Assembly: GCA_031386985.1 (NCBI GenBank) | Contig: JANNCV010000044.1 | Coordinates: forward strand, 186,001-250,000 | Source of the DNA: JANJUB01 sp031386985 | GTDB lineage: Bacteria; Armatimonadota; Fimbriimonadia; Fimbriimonadales; Fimbriimonadaceae | Reading direction: 5' to 3' | DNA length: 64,000 bases | Shown: positions 24,933 through 34,774 of the stretch, one piece after another | How positions within the stretch are numbered: position 1 is the first letter of the stretch | Layout of the letters: each line of letters opens with the position of its first letter | The notes under the pieces: generated by a model | Databases searched by the model: none | Told to the model about the DNA's origin: nothing | Seen by the model: only the letters and a program-made list of their open reading frames with translations | Translations under genes and position numbers: made by a program

Positions 24933-26243
24933 TTGCTGGATGGTCTCAAAACAAAGCTTCTGCAGATTATGCCTTCCAGTGGTCTGGGCAAGGGCGTCGT
25001 CGCTATGGCGAGCGGAAGTGCGCTGGGCCAACTCGCCAGCGTGCTCGCGATTCCCGTTCTCACCAGACTCTTTACGCGAGCTGAAACCGGACTCCTTAAC
25101 AGCTACACCGCAATCATTTCGCTCCTGGCGATCGTTTCGGGCGGGCGCTATGAGCAAGCGGTGCCCATCGCCGAAACCGACGACGAAGCCGCCGGCGCGC
25201 TTGGCGCGGCCGTTTGCATCACTTTCGCTTTGACTCTAGTTTCCGGTTTGGTTTTGGTTTTTTGGGGGCAACCCTTGCTGTCTCAAATCAAGGCGGAGGG
25301 AATCTATCCCTATGGCTGGGTCATCCCGCTCGGGCTTCTGGCGCAAGGTCTGAACCTAAATGTCTCCTATTGGGCTACTCGCCGAAAGGCGTTTGTTAGC
25401 TTGGGGAAGCGGCGAGCGAGCATCGGTATCACGACGGTCGTGCTGCAGATCGGGGCCGGTTTGCTCAAACTCGGACCAGCCGGGTTGCTGCTCGGTTACG
25501 GGCTCGGGCAAGGGGCGGGAATGGGGGTTTTGCTTCGCAGTGCGCTCGCCGAAGACCGCGCGATCTTCCGCAGAATCACTCCAACCAGTGTCCTCGCTGC
25601 AATGAAGCGCTACGGCAAGTTTCCGCTGCTTTCGGTTCCCGCCGCGTTTACCAACTCGCTAGCTTTAACCCTTCCCGCGATTTTGATGGCGCGGCTTTAT
25701 GGTCAAGAAAACAACGGTGACTTGGGGTTGGCGATGCGCGTTATGGCCTTCCCGATTAGCCTTATCGGGGCGGCAGTAGGTCAGGCTTTTCTTGGCTCAG
25801 CCCCAGAGTTACTGCGTGAATCGCCCCGCGAGGCTTTGGCGCTTTTCAATCGGCTGACGCGGAAGTTAGCCAAGATGAGCATCGGTATTGTGTTGATGGG
25901 GGTTGCCGCGATATGGTTTGCACCGATCATTTTTGGAGCGAACTGGGTTGAGGCCGGGCACTATATGGCGCTTCTGGGCCTTGCGGCCGCTTGCCAATTT
26001 GTGACCTCCCCTATCTCCCAGATCACCACCATTTTGGAGCGCCAGGATTTGCAACTCGCGGGGGATGTCGTTCGTTCGATTCTGATTACGCTTGCCTTCT
26101 GGGGTACTCGCTGGCTCGGAGGAAGCCCTCTCTTGGCGGTGGCCGCCTATTCTGCGACCATGGTTGTGACTTACGCTGCATTTTTTGCCATGTATCGGTG
26201 GCTCCTTGCTGACGCAGTCCGGCGTCGGTTGTTGAAGATTTAG
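24933..26243 (+). CDS. Polysaccharide/lipid flippase, MOP (Wzx-like) family
   Basis: A 436-residue membrane protein with about 12 predicted helices. The N-terminal segment GVVAMASGSALGQLASVLAI and LTRLFTRAETGLLNSYTAI match the Wzx/lipopolysaccharide flippase pattern (polysaccharide biosynthesis protein family). It would move lipid-linked sugar units across the inner membrane. The start is TTG at 24933, shortly after a possible -10 (TAGACT 24918-24923); an in-frame ATG at 24969 is an alternative. No glycosyltransferase genes are nearby, so the exported glycan is unknown. Confidence 0.8.
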   Translation: MLDGLKTKLLQIMPSSGLGKGVVAMASGSALGQLASVLAIPVLTRLFTRAETGLLNSYTAIISLLAIVSGGRYEQAVPIAETDDEAAGALGAAVCITFALTLVSGLVLVFWGQPLLSQIKAEGIYPYGWVIPLGLLAQGLNLNVSYWATRRKAFVSLGKRRASIGITTVVLQIGAGLLKLGPAGLLLGYGLGQGAGMGVLLRSALAEDRAIFRRITPTSVLAAMKRYGKFPLLSVPAAFTNSLALTLPAILMARLYGQENNGDLGLAMRVMAFPISLIGAAVGQAFLGSAPELLRESPREALALFNRLTRKLAKMSIGIVLMGVAAIWFAPIIFGANWVEAGHYMALLGLAAACQFVTSPISQITTILERQDLQLAGDVVRSILITLAFWGTRWLGGSPLLAVAAYSATMVVTYAAFFAMYRWLLADAVRRRLLKI

Positions 26244-26315
26244 TAGCATGAGGCATCCAGGGCCGCTGCTTTATGGAGTTACGAATCGGTAGCCCAGTTT
26301 AGACTTGACTTACTC

Positions 26316-27938
26316 TCACTTTGCGACTTCGCTGGCTGAGAGGCTGAACTCAAGTTGAACTTCATACGCCCTTGGCCAAGGCAGAAATATCTTGATGTTT
26401 TGCAGAGCATCAATCTCATATTGCTTGTTCCCAGCGAAAAATCTCTGTCCCAAGAATTGCTTTTGAAAGGTGTCTTCCAGATACTCTCGTAGCCTGGCTT
26501 GCACGAGGTCGTTCACTTGGTCAAAGGCGGGACCGTATGTCTCCTCGCGGCTCGCACTCGGGGTGGAATCAATGAACTGAAACGCGAGCGGACGCACAAA
26601 TTTGTGATAGCAATAGTCGTTTATGAACCGGTGTAAGATGAACTCACGGCGGGCGAGCTCTCTTTGTAGTGGATCGCTTCCGCCCCGCCTGGCCAGAAGG
26701 TAGACGTTGGCGGCGGGAATCACAGTCCCCAACGTATTTCCGGCCGTGTTCCATCCTGCGTAAGAAAGCAATCGGATCATTCGATTTTCCTGGTTCATCG
26801 CATCGAAGAGCTCGGGGTCGGAAGAACCGTTTTTAGCAAGATTTAGATCGGCAACTGCGACCGGGAACCCCTGATCAACCTCGGAAGTAAGTGCCTGGAG
26901 AAAATTCAAAAACTGCTCTTGCCGCCGTTGGGGAGTGTTTAAGAACAAGGCAAAATCGTATTCATTTGAGTTCGCGGGGCGCGATCCGCTCGCAAGAAGT
27001 TGATCGCTCAAACTTCTTTCGATCGGCTTAGATTCATACTCTGCAATTATTCCCTTGCCCAAATCATCGCTATAGCTGAGCCGAATTCTGGGGGTCCAAC
27101 CTCTTGACCGTAACAAAGCGCGAGAGATGAGAACATTGGCAAGTTGGTCAACGCCTTCGGCGAAATAGACTTTGCCTGCGACTTGATTACTTGTGGCAAG
27201 GGATCGCAAGGTGGCCGTTTCAAAAATGTGGGGGCCGTACGGCTGAGCATCATCCTGCCCGCAAACCAAATAATCGAACGTGCCTTTCCCACTTTGCTTA
27301 ATCAGAAACGCCTGAACCTCGTGGTTCCGAGCGCGAGTTTGATCATATTTCAATAACTCGCCCGGCGGAATCTTGGCGAGCAAGTTTTTTAGCGTTTGCG
27401 CGTATTTAGGGTCCTTGGTTTGACGGTAGCGCTCCTTTACCTCGGCATACTTGCCTAGGGGCAAGCGCCACGCCGCCGCCGATTTTGTCGCGGTCGGGAC
27501 AAGACGCATAGTGGCGCTCATCCCGTAGAATTTCGTAGAATTCGCCGTTTTTCGGATTTGAACCAGTCGGTTGAGCCGTGCGATCGCCTTGGCTTTGCCT
27601 GTTTCCAACGAGCGTGAAGCAATCAATCCGCCATAGCTGATCATGTCGGCACTTACTACGACGGCGGTCACATCCTTGAAATTTTGGCCTTCTAACCAGT
27701 CCAAGATTGCATCGGGGTCTCCGGGCTGAGTGAAGCGCCCAAGTAGGGCTTTTGGCGGCATTTCGATCTCTACGCCAGAAATTCGCCCAATCATCTGGGC
27801 AAATTGGCCCGTTGCCGGTCTTCCGTCCAGCGGAATCAGGAGAATACGTTCAGCACTTGCGAAATTCAACGCGAAAAACGCACCCAGGCCCATGCTGATG
27901 CGCGTCGCCGCTGAGAAAACTGCTTTGCGAGGATGCAT
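26316..27938 (-). CDS. DUF4127 family protein, exported
   Basis: About 540 residues after the Met at 27938, which starts a signal peptide (MHPRKAVFSAATRISMGLG, cleavage near FASA). The mature protein begins ERILLIPLDGRP, the hallmark opening of DUF4127, with DMISYGGLIASR and CGQDDAQPYGPH further on. The family has no assigned activity; the conserved Asp, Arg and His suggest an enzyme. A longer reading from 28073 is unlikely because it would overlap the AbrB-like gene and hide the signal peptide. It is divergent from the AbrB-efflux operon. Confidence 0.8.
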   Translation of the reverse strand: MHPRKAVFSAATRISMGLGAFFALNFASAERILLIPLDGRPATGQFAQMIGRISGVEIEMPPKALLGRFTQPGDPDAILDWLEGQNFKDVTAVVVSADMISYGGLIASRSLETGKAKAIARLNRLVQIRKTANSTKFYGMSATMRLVPTATKSAAAWRLPLGKYAEVKERYRQTKDPKYAQTLKNLLAKIPPGELLKYDQTRARNHEVQAFLIKQSGKGTFDYLVCGQDDAQPYGPHIFETATLRSLATSNQVAGKVYFAEGVDQLANVLISRALLRSRGWTPRIRLSYSDDLGKGIIAEYESKPIERSLSDQLLASGSRPANSNEYDFALFLNTPQRRQEQFLNFLQALTSEVDQGFPVAVADLNLAKNGSSDPELFDAMNQENRMIRLLSYAGWNTAGNTLGTVIPAANVYLLARRGGSDPLQRELARREFILHRFINDYCYHKFVRPLAFQFIDSTPSASREETYGPAFDQVNDLVQARLREYLEDTFQKQFLGQRFFAGNKQYEIDALQNIKIFLPWPRAYEVQLEFSLSASEVAK

Positions 27939-28059
27939 ACGCCATAAATGAGACGATTCAAACACCGGGGGCGGAGCATGAAGATATGTTCGCAAAGTAT
28001 GATTTACATGAAGGATCGTTCGGGCCCAACGTTTGAGGTTCGTGATCAAGGATTTGAGT

Positions 28060-28302
28060 ATGGCTTGTGACAAAATGCAGTTCTACGGATCGGTTACGGT
28101 TGGGGAGCGAGGACAGATCGTTATCCCGGTGGAAGCGAGGGCCGATTTGAACTTCCAGCCCGGCGAAAAGTTGCTCGTTCTGAAGCACCCGGTACACCAG
28201 GGGTTAGTCGTGTTTAAGCTTGATGCCCTGCAGGGCTTTCTGGATGAGCTACAGCGCACGCTTAACCTTGCCCAAGAGATCGCGGCGGAGGAAATGGCTT
28301 GA
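28060..28302 (+). CDS. AbrB/SpoVT-type DNA-binding protein
   Basis: A small protein (about 80 residues) with a swapped-hairpin AbrB domain: FYGSVTVGERGQIVIPVEAR then FQPGEKLLVL. These domains bind DNA as dimers. The C-terminal part is helical (LQRTLNLAQEIAAEEMA). It is the first gene of the TolC/HlyD/RND operon and overlaps the next start (TTGA), so it probably senses or represses efflux expression. Start 28060 or 28075 is possible. Confidence 0.8.
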   Translation: MACDKMQFYGSVTVGERGQIVIPVEARADLNFQPGEKLLVLKHPVHQGLVVFKLDALQGFLDELQRTLNLAQEIAAEEMA

Positions 28303-29633
28303 CTTTTGCGATCTTTTTGGCAATATTGGAATCTCCAGCAGAGTTTGGGATTGTGCGGAATTGTTCGGGTATTGAATCGCTCACGATTGCTCAAGAACCC
28401 AAACTCAGCCTTGCCAAGGCGTTGAAACTTGCCGAAGAGAACTCCTTTACGATGCGCGTGGCGAATTCTAACATTGAAAAAGCAAACCAACGAACTCGCG
28501 AAGCGAGGGGCGCGCTCGGGCCGAAAATTGTCTTGGATGCTTCCTACACCCGCTTCGATAAGGCGCAAACCACTCAATTCAATGGCTCTTCAATCACGAC
28601 AAGGCCGGTGGATAGCAAAGACGCCAAAGTGACGTTCTCGATGCCGTTCGACCTTGCCGGAGTGACCGGAAAAGCGATTAAGGGCGCAAACCTGAACCTT
28701 GAAATTAACAAAGCTAACCTTGAAACCACTCGTAATGATCTCGCCCTTACCGTAAAGCGTGGCTACTTCCAAGTCTTGCAAGCCCAATCTCAACTTGCGG
28801 TGGTGAGCGAAGGTGTCGCCCGAGCGAAGGAGAGGATGGACAACGCCGAAGCCGAGTTTAGAGCGGGCACCCGGGCCAAGGTGGACGTCTTAAGGTTCGA
28901 AACCGCTTTGCGGCAAGCAGAAAATGACCAACTTCAGGCTGCAAATGGTCTTGAAATCGCAAAAAACGCGTTTAACAATTCCCTGGGAAGGCCCATTGAA
29001 ACTACTTTTGAATTAGAGCCGGCTACGTTCTGGACTCCAAACGAGTTAACCGATGACGATCTTGTGAGCTTGGCCAAGGCGCAACGGCCCGAGCTCAAGG
29101 CGGTAAATCTACAAGCTCAGCTACAAGCCTTTTTAAGGTTAGTTGAAGAGCGAGGAACCCTTCCGAGCTTGAACCTGAGCGTACAGCACTCGCGCACTTT
29201 CGGGCAAACCGGATTCGGTGGTTCGAACGGTTCCACCTTTGGGGTGCTCGCCCTGAGTTTTCCTCTTTATGACTCGGGAGTGACCCGGGCAAGAGTAAAG
29301 GCGGCCCGCCAAGACGAAGAGCAAGTTAAGATTCAACGGGACCAACTGACCCTCGGTATCTCGCTTGAGGTTCGTCAGGCAAGAGCAAATTTGCAGAACG
29401 CAACAAGCCGACTCAAAGTTGCCAAGAAATCGGTCGAACTGGCCCAAGAAACCTTCCGACTGCAAACGCTGAGATTTCAAAACGGCGAAGGCATCCCGCT
29501 TGAAGTTGCGGATGCGAACACTGAGTTTACGCGCGCTAAAACCAACTTGGTGAGTGCAGAATACGACTATTTACGATCCGTCGCCGACCTAGAGCGCGCG
29601 ATCGGGGGAACGCTCATGGAGGGCAAAAAGTGA
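28299..29633 (+). CDS. TolC-family outer membrane efflux protein
   Basis: A 444-residue protein with two OEP repeats of long alpha-helical hairpins (about 45-240 and 250-440) and the typical motifs LAKALKLAEENSF, FQVLQAQSQLAVVSEGVARA and NLVSAEYDYLRSVADLERAIG. It forms the trimeric outer-membrane channel of a tripartite exporter. It starts with TTG overlapping the AbrB stop codon, with GGAGG upstream, and ends ATG/GTG-coupled with the adaptor gene. The signal peptide (TFAIFLAIL...) is short and weak, so the exact start is less sure than the gene. Confidence 0.88.
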   Translation: MTFAIFLAILESPAEFGIVRNCSGIESLTIAQEPKLSLAKALKLAEENSFTMRVANSNIEKANQRTREARGALGPKIVLDASYTRFDKAQTTQFNGSSITTRPVDSKDAKVTFSMPFDLAGVTGKAIKGANLNLEINKANLETTRNDLALTVKRGYFQVLQAQSQLAVVSEGVARAKERMDNAEAEFRAGTRAKVDVLRFETALRQAENDQLQAANGLEIAKNAFNNSLGRPIETTFELEPATFWTPNELTDDDLVSLAKAQRPELKAVNLQAQLQAFLRLVEERGTLPSLNLSVQHSRTFGQTGFGGSNGSTFGVLALSFPLYDSGVTRARVKAARQDEEQVKIQRDQLTLGISLEVRQARANLQNATSRLKVAKKSVELAQETFRLQTLRFQNGEGIPLEVADANTEFTRAKTNLVSAEYDYLRSVADLERAIGGTLMEGKK

Positions 29634-31066
29634 AGCAAAGATTGTTGATTTTGGGGCTGATAGCCACGTTGGTTTCGACGGGGTGCGTCAATCGGGATGC
29701 GCAGAAACAGGCTCTTAAAACCCAAGAAATTGTGTCCGACCCCACGACTTTGGTGGAGGTAAAGCCGGCAGTTTCGTTAACGCTAACTGAGTCCTTACCC
29801 ATTACCGGTGAAGTCACAACCTCGGATGACGTAGTTATCGGAGCCAAAATCCCCGGAAGAATCATTTCGATGAACGTTACCGATGGAGACGATGTGAGCG
29901 CGGGCCAGGTTATCGCGATGTTGGATTCCACGAATCAAATGATCCAGATTCGGCAAGCATCTGCCCAAGTCAGCGCCGCGCAGAGCCAGCTGAACCAAGC
30001 GATCGCTAACGCCCGAATCGCACCAACCCGATCTGCGGCAGCAGTTGCTCAGGCCGAGGCTCTCGTACGGTCCGCTCGCGCCCAACTTCAAAAGGTGCTC
30101 AACGGAGCCAGAGAGGAGGAGCGCAAACAAGCCGATGCTGCCGTTGCCGCCGCGAAATCCAACATGGATACCGCCAAAAAGGAGCGAGATCGTCAGGCGG
30201 CACTCTACCGTGAGGGCGCATCCAGCCAGCAACGCTTCGATCAAGCGGAAAACGCCTTTCAATCCGCATTCTCACAATACGAGCAAGCGATTCAGCAACA
30301 GGCGATGACCCGAAATTGGAGCCGCCCCGAGGACGTTGCGGCCGCGAGAGAAGGGGTGAAGCAAGCCGAGGAAGCCGTAAAGACCGCGAAAGCAAACAAA
30401 AGCCTCGATATTTTGCTGACCGATCAAGTTGTTGCCGCCCGCGCGAACCTTGAGGGAGCGCAATCGGGATTGAGTTTAGCCCGTCAGAGCCTTGAGGACT
30501 TGAAAATTCGTGCTCCCTTAAGCGGCCGAATCCAAGGTAAACCCGCCCAAGTTGGGACCGTATTGGGAGCCGGCAACCCCGTCGCCCGGATCATCGGGGC
30601 GGGTGGAATCTACTTCGAAGGCGAGTTCCCGGCTAAGGTGATGGCCCAAATTAAAGTTGGCAATGCCGTGAGCATAAAGATTGATGGGCTGGACAACCAG
30701 TCCTTCATCGGCACCGTAATGAGTATAAGCCCTTCGGCGAGCACTATCGGCCGCTTGTTCAAGGCCAGGGTGCGAATTCCCGGTTCGAATCTGGTTAAGC
30801 CCGGAATGTACGCACGGGGAGATGTCACTCTAAAAACCATCACCAATGCGACGGTTGTGCCCAGTGGCAGCATTGTACGGCGCGGCGAAAAGGACTACGT
30901 TTTTGTTGCCGAGAAAGATAACGCAAAAATGGTGCAGGTGCAAACGGGCATCACTTCAAATGGAGTAACCCAAGTTACAGGCATTTCGCCGGGCGATAGA
31001 GTTGTAGTCCGGGGCCAAAACGACCTTGATGAAGGGTCCGCGATCAAGGTGGAGTCGGGAGCTTAA
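29630..31066 (+). CDS. HlyD/MFP periplasmic adaptor of an RND efflux system (lipoprotein)
   Basis: A 478-residue adaptor. Lipoprotein signal MKQRLLILGLIATLVSTGC at the N-terminus. Lipoyl half-motifs flank a long coiled-coil hairpin (about 100-280): GRIISMNVTDGDDVSAGQVI and LKIRAPLSGRIQGKPAQVG; then beta-barrel (about 330-400) and membrane-proximal domains (GDRVVVRGQNDLDEGS). The coiled coil, with many Gln/Ala-rich repeats, is longer than in AcrA. It links the RND pump to the TolC protein encoded just upstream. GTG start overlapping the tolC stop by four bases. Confidence 0.9.
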   Translation: MKQRLLILGLIATLVSTGCVNRDAQKQALKTQEIVSDPTTLVEVKPAVSLTLTESLPITGEVTTSDDVVIGAKIPGRIISMNVTDGDDVSAGQVIAMLDSTNQMIQIRQASAQVSAAQSQLNQAIANARIAPTRSAAAVAQAEALVRSARAQLQKVLNGAREEERKQADAAVAAAKSNMDTAKKERDRQAALYREGASSQQRFDQAENAFQSAFSQYEQAIQQQAMTRNWSRPEDVAAAREGVKQAEEAVKTAKANKSLDILLTDQVVAARANLEGAQSGLSLARQSLEDLKIRAPLSGRIQGKPAQVGTVLGAGNPVARIIGAGGIYFEGEFPAKVMAQIKVGNAVSIKIDGLDNQSFIGTVMSISPSASTIGRLFKARVRIPGSNLVKPGMYARGDVTLKTITNATVVPSGSIVRRGEKDYVFVAEKDNAKMVQVQTGITSNGVTQVTGISPGDRVVVRGQNDLDEGSAIKVESGA

Positions 31067-34000
31067 GTGGGATTAACCCGAATCGCGATTACTCGGCCCG
31101 TTTTCATGCTGATGCTGATGTTGGTCATCATGCTCATGGGCGTTCTCTCCTATCTTGGAATGCGCGTTGAGCAGAACCCAGAAGTTCAATTCGGCGTCGT
31201 CTCGGTGGCCACGGTGTATCCCGGAGCGGGGCCCGATGAAATCACCACACTAGTTTCCAAGCCTATAGAAGAAGCCGTTTCGGGTGTGGCGGGGATTCGG
31301 GAGGTCACCAGTACATCCCAAGAAGGGCTCTCCGTCGTAGTTGGTAATTTTGAGATTGGTACTGACATGGATGTGGCGCTCAATGACGCGCGCGGTAAGG
31401 TTGATCAAGTCCTCGGTCAATTGCCTACTGGAACCGAACGGCCCGTGATTTCAAAGGCAGATTCGAGCGGCGAACCCGTCATGAGTATGACTCTGAGCAG
31501 TAAGAAGCTAAGTCTGCGCGAGTTGCGCGACCTTGCCGACAATACCCTTCGGGATCGTTTCGCACAAGTGGCGGGAGTCGCAAGCGTGGACGTTTCCGGC
31601 GGCGATATCCGCGAGTTGCAGGTGCGAATCAAGAAGGATGCCCTGCTCTCATACGGCCTCGGGATCATCCCAATTCAGCGCGCAATCCAAGCCGCGACGC
31701 TCAACGTACCCAGCGGCCGAATGGTCACGGGAACTCAAGAATACGCAGTTCGCGTGTTGGGCGAGTTCAAGACAGTTGCCGACATCGAAAACACGGTCCT
31801 CACAATTTCCGATCCCCAAAACCCGAACGCCAAGAACAAAGTGATTCGGCTTGGCGACGTCGCTGAAGTGGTGGATGGTGCTAGAGAGCGGTCTCAATTC
31901 AGCCGAATCAACGGATTGGAAACGGTTGCCATTTCAATTCAAAAAACAAAACAAGGCAACGCCGTTGACATCGCAACCGCGATCATGGGCGATGCTCACG
32001 GCCGCGAAGTCACGCCGGAAGGGGTTGCTGAGAAGGTCAAGAATAAGAGTTCCTTGACTTTGCTTGAGCAGATTCAAAACAAATACGGCGTGACTTGCAC
32101 GGTCACGCGAACCCAAAGCTCGATCATCAAAGATTCGATTGACGATTTGAACTTCTCGCTTTGGTTTGGCATTTTCCTCGTTTCGCTTATTGTTTACATC
32201 TTCCTTCACAACTTCCGTGGGATGCTCATTGTCGCGATTGCAATTCCGGTCTGCATTTTTGCTACCTACATCGTGATGAAGCTCCTCGGCTTCACGATCA
32301 ACAACCTTTCGATGCTGGCTCTTTCGCTGGCCGTCGGAGTATTGGTTGATGATGCGATTGTCGTCCTAGAGAACATATACCGCCACCTGCAAATGGGAGA
32401 AGACCCGCGCGAAGCTGCCCTCAACGGACGGGCGGAGATTGGCCTGGCGGCGATTGCGATTACGCTAGCCGACGTGGTCGTATTCTTGCCGATTGGAACG
32501 ATGGGCGGGATTGTGGGGCAGTTCTTCCGGCCTCTCGGAATCGGCTTTGCCGTTTGCGTTTTGATTTCGCTTTTCGTTTCGTTTACGATTACGCCCATGT
32601 TAGCGGCCCGATGGTATCGCAAGGGCGAGAACGTTGAGCATTTTGAGACGGGGTTTGCCGGTTGGTTTGAGCGTAAGTTCAATGGTTTGCGTGGGCTCTA
32701 TCGCCGCATTTTAGCGTGGGCTCTTGATCACCGCTGGTTTGTGTTCGTTGTTGGCAATATCTCGCTTGTGGCAGTGGTTATGGTCATCGTTGGTAGCTTT
32801 GTTCCCAAGGAAGCGTTTTTCTTCTCCAAGGGTGACGCTGGCCCACAGCCGGGCCCAGCGGTAATCATGATGCTGCTGTCACTTGCGGTCGGATTCATCG
32901 CCTTTGGTATTAATTATTGGCCGAAAAAGATTCCAAGTGGAACGATGCGATCTCGGCTCGCGATCGGGGGAATGGTGGTGTTTGGCCTCATGCTAGCGGC
33001 TAAGGCCTCCAGCGTAATGATGGTCATTCTCATGATGCTAGCTGGCGTGTTTCTTTTCTGGACAATCATTGGAGTTGTCGCCTTTCTGATGAACTTCGTG
33101 TTTACCCATTTCCGAGCACGATTCATGGGTGGCGCCGCTCTGGTCGGGCTCGTCTTTATTGGTGCCCTATTCCTTGGCTGGAAGTGGGGCGATTGGAAAG
33201 GCGAGGCCATCTTCAAGGGCGGATTCTTCCCGCCCAGCGATGGTGGGCAAGTGAGCGTCGCAATCGAACTCCCGCCCGGGTCGAACCTAAATGAGACAAC
33301 CGCCGTCGTTGAGCGCATCGAGGAAATCTGCCAATCCCATCCGGAAACTAAGTATGTGCGGTCGTCGGTTGGCTCATCGGGCTCAGGCGCTTCTGGGTTT
33401 AGCGTGGCTAGCTCAGGCTCTAATCGAGCTTCAGTTTCCGTAACACTCAAAGACAAATTTGCGGTAATGGCTTTCGGCGAACATAGAGGAACTCGGAAGA
33501 TTGCGGATACCGATGTCGCCGCGCAACTAACTGAACTCGTGGGCCGCGTTCCCGGAGCGAAGGTGACGGTTTCTGCGGCTGGCGGTGTTGGATTTGGCCC
33601 GCCGATTCAGATGTCATTCACGGGCGATGATCGCGAGCTCCTTGTTAAGACCGTTGACAACATCCGGCTCAAACTCCAAAACGGCGCAATCAAGAATGTC
33701 ATCAATCCTGATGTTTCATCCAAACCGGGCAAACCCGAAATTCGGGCGATTCCCGATCGCAATCGTCTCGCCGATGTTGGGCTAACCGTGGCGGATCTTG
33801 CCGCTACGATGAGAGTGTTCTATGAAGGCAATCGCGACACGAAGTTTCGGATTGGCGGCCAAGAATACGACGTTCGGGTGATGCTCGATTACGAAGATCG
33901 AAATGATCCCAATATGGTCAAACAGATACCAATCGCCTTTTACCAAGGGAACGCGGTTTACGTTCCCGATGTCGCGAACCTGGTGCAGGGAGTTGGGGTG

Positions 34001-34774
34001 GACAAAATCGAGCGGCGAGACCGGGCCGAGGAAGTCCGCCTAACCGCCGATTTGCTGCCAGGTGCCGCGGCTGGAAACGCCCAGGAGGAAATCAAATCCT
34101 ATATCAAAGTTAACAAGCTCATTCCCGACGGCGTGATCCAAAAGGACCTTGGTCAAGCTGATTTCCAAGCGAGAGAGGGGATATTCCTGCTGACCGCTCT
34201 GGCAATTGGGTTCGTGCTGGTTTATATGCTGCTTGCGGCTCTGTTTGAAAATCTGCTCTACCCGCTCATCATCCAGATGGCCCAACCCCAAGCGATGGTC
34301 GGCGCGTTCTTGGCGCTTATGTTTGCGGATAAAACGTTTAACATCATTGGCTTCATCGGCCTGATAACACTGGTAGGCTTGGTTGGCAAGAACGCGATCT
34401 TGCTGGTGGATTACACCAATACGCTTCGCGCTCAGGGCATGGATAGGCGATCCGCGATTTTGCAAGCAGGCCCAACGAGGTTAAGACCGATTGCGATGAC
34501 GACACTTGCCTTGATATTAGGCATCCTGCCGGTTGCTCTCGCTTTGGGACGAGGTTCGGAGTTTCGCGAAACCATTGGCATCTCGATCATTGGCGGCATT
34601 ACGCTATCTACCCTCCTAACCCTGCTCGTTATCCCTTGCTCTTACACGATCTTTGATGACCTGAGCCAGGTGTTTGTTGATCGACGAAAACGCAAGCAGG
34701 AGTTGAGAGCATTCAATACAGAGCACACGCAAGCGGTCCGGGCGTTTCAAGATGAGTTGAAGCCCGATGCTTGA
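31067..34774 (+). CDS. RND-family efflux transporter with an inserted membrane block
   Basis: A 1235-residue AcrB-like transporter. The proton-relay residues are present: Asp-Asp in GVLVDDAIVVLENI (TM4, about 428) and Lys in LVGLVGKNAILLVDY (TM10, about 1105). The opening helix and porter domains follow the family. Typical length is about 1030-1050; here about 130 extra residues (about 586-717) lie between TM7 and the second porter domain and hold roughly four hydrophobic segments, between FVPKEAFFFSKGDAG and GGFFPPSDGGQVSV. The FVPKE and FFPPSDGGQ pieces are one continuous motif in ordinary family members. Starts GTG one base after the adaptor stop. Confidence 0.92.
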   Translation: MGLTRIAITRPVFMLMLMLVIMLMGVLSYLGMRVEQNPEVQFGVVSVATVYPGAGPDEITTLVSKPIEEAVSGVAGIREVTSTSQEGLSVVVGNFEIGTDMDVALNDARGKVDQVLGQLPTGTERPVISKADSSGEPVMSMTLSSKKLSLRELRDLADNTLRDRFAQVAGVASVDVSGGDIRELQVRIKKDALLSYGLGIIPIQRAIQAATLNVPSGRMVTGTQEYAVRVLGEFKTVADIENTVLTISDPQNPNAKNKVIRLGDVAEVVDGARERSQFSRINGLETVAISIQKTKQGNAVDIATAIMGDAHGREVTPEGVAEKVKNKSSLTLLEQIQNKYGVTCTVTRTQSSIIKDSIDDLNFSLWFGIFLVSLIVYIFLHNFRGMLIVAIAIPVCIFATYIVMKLLGFTINNLSMLALSLAVGVLVDDAIVVLENIYRHLQMGEDPREAALNGRAEIGLAAIAITLADVVVFLPIGTMGGIVGQFFRPLGIGFAVCVLISLFVSFTITPMLAARWYRKGENVEHFETGFAGWFERKFNGLRGLYRRILAWALDHRWFVFVVGNISLVAVVMVIVGSFVPKEAFFFSKGDAGPQPGPAVIMMLLSLAVGFIAFGINYWPKKIPSGTMRSRLAIGGMVVFGLMLAAKASSVMMVILMMLAGVFLFWTIIGVVAFLMNFVFTHFRARFMGGAALVGLVFIGALFLGWKWGDWKGEAIFKGGFFPPSDGGQVSVAIELPPGSNLNETTAVVERIEEICQSHPETKYVRSSVGSSGSGASGFSVASSGSNRASVSVTLKDKFAVMAFGEHRGTRKIADTDVAAQLTELVGRVPGAKVTVSAAGGVGFGPPIQMSFTGDDRELLVKTVDNIRLKLQNGAIKNVINPDVSSKPGKPEIRAIPDRNRLADVGLTVADLAATMRVFYEGNRDTKFRIGGQEYDVRVMLDYEDRNDPNMVKQIPIAFYQGNAVYVPDVANLVQGVGVDKIERRDRAEEVRLTADLLPGAAAGNAQEEIKSYIKVNKLIPDGVIQKDLGQADFQAREGIFLLTALAIGFVLVYMLLAALFENLLYPLIIQMAQPQAMVGAFLALMFADKTFNIIGFIGLITLVGLVGKNAILLVDYTNTLRAQGMDRRSAILQAGPTRLRPIAMTTLALILGILPVALALGRGSEFRETIGISIIGGITLSTLLTLLVIPCSYTIFDDLSQVFVDRRKRKQELRAFNTEHTQAVRAFQDELKPDA

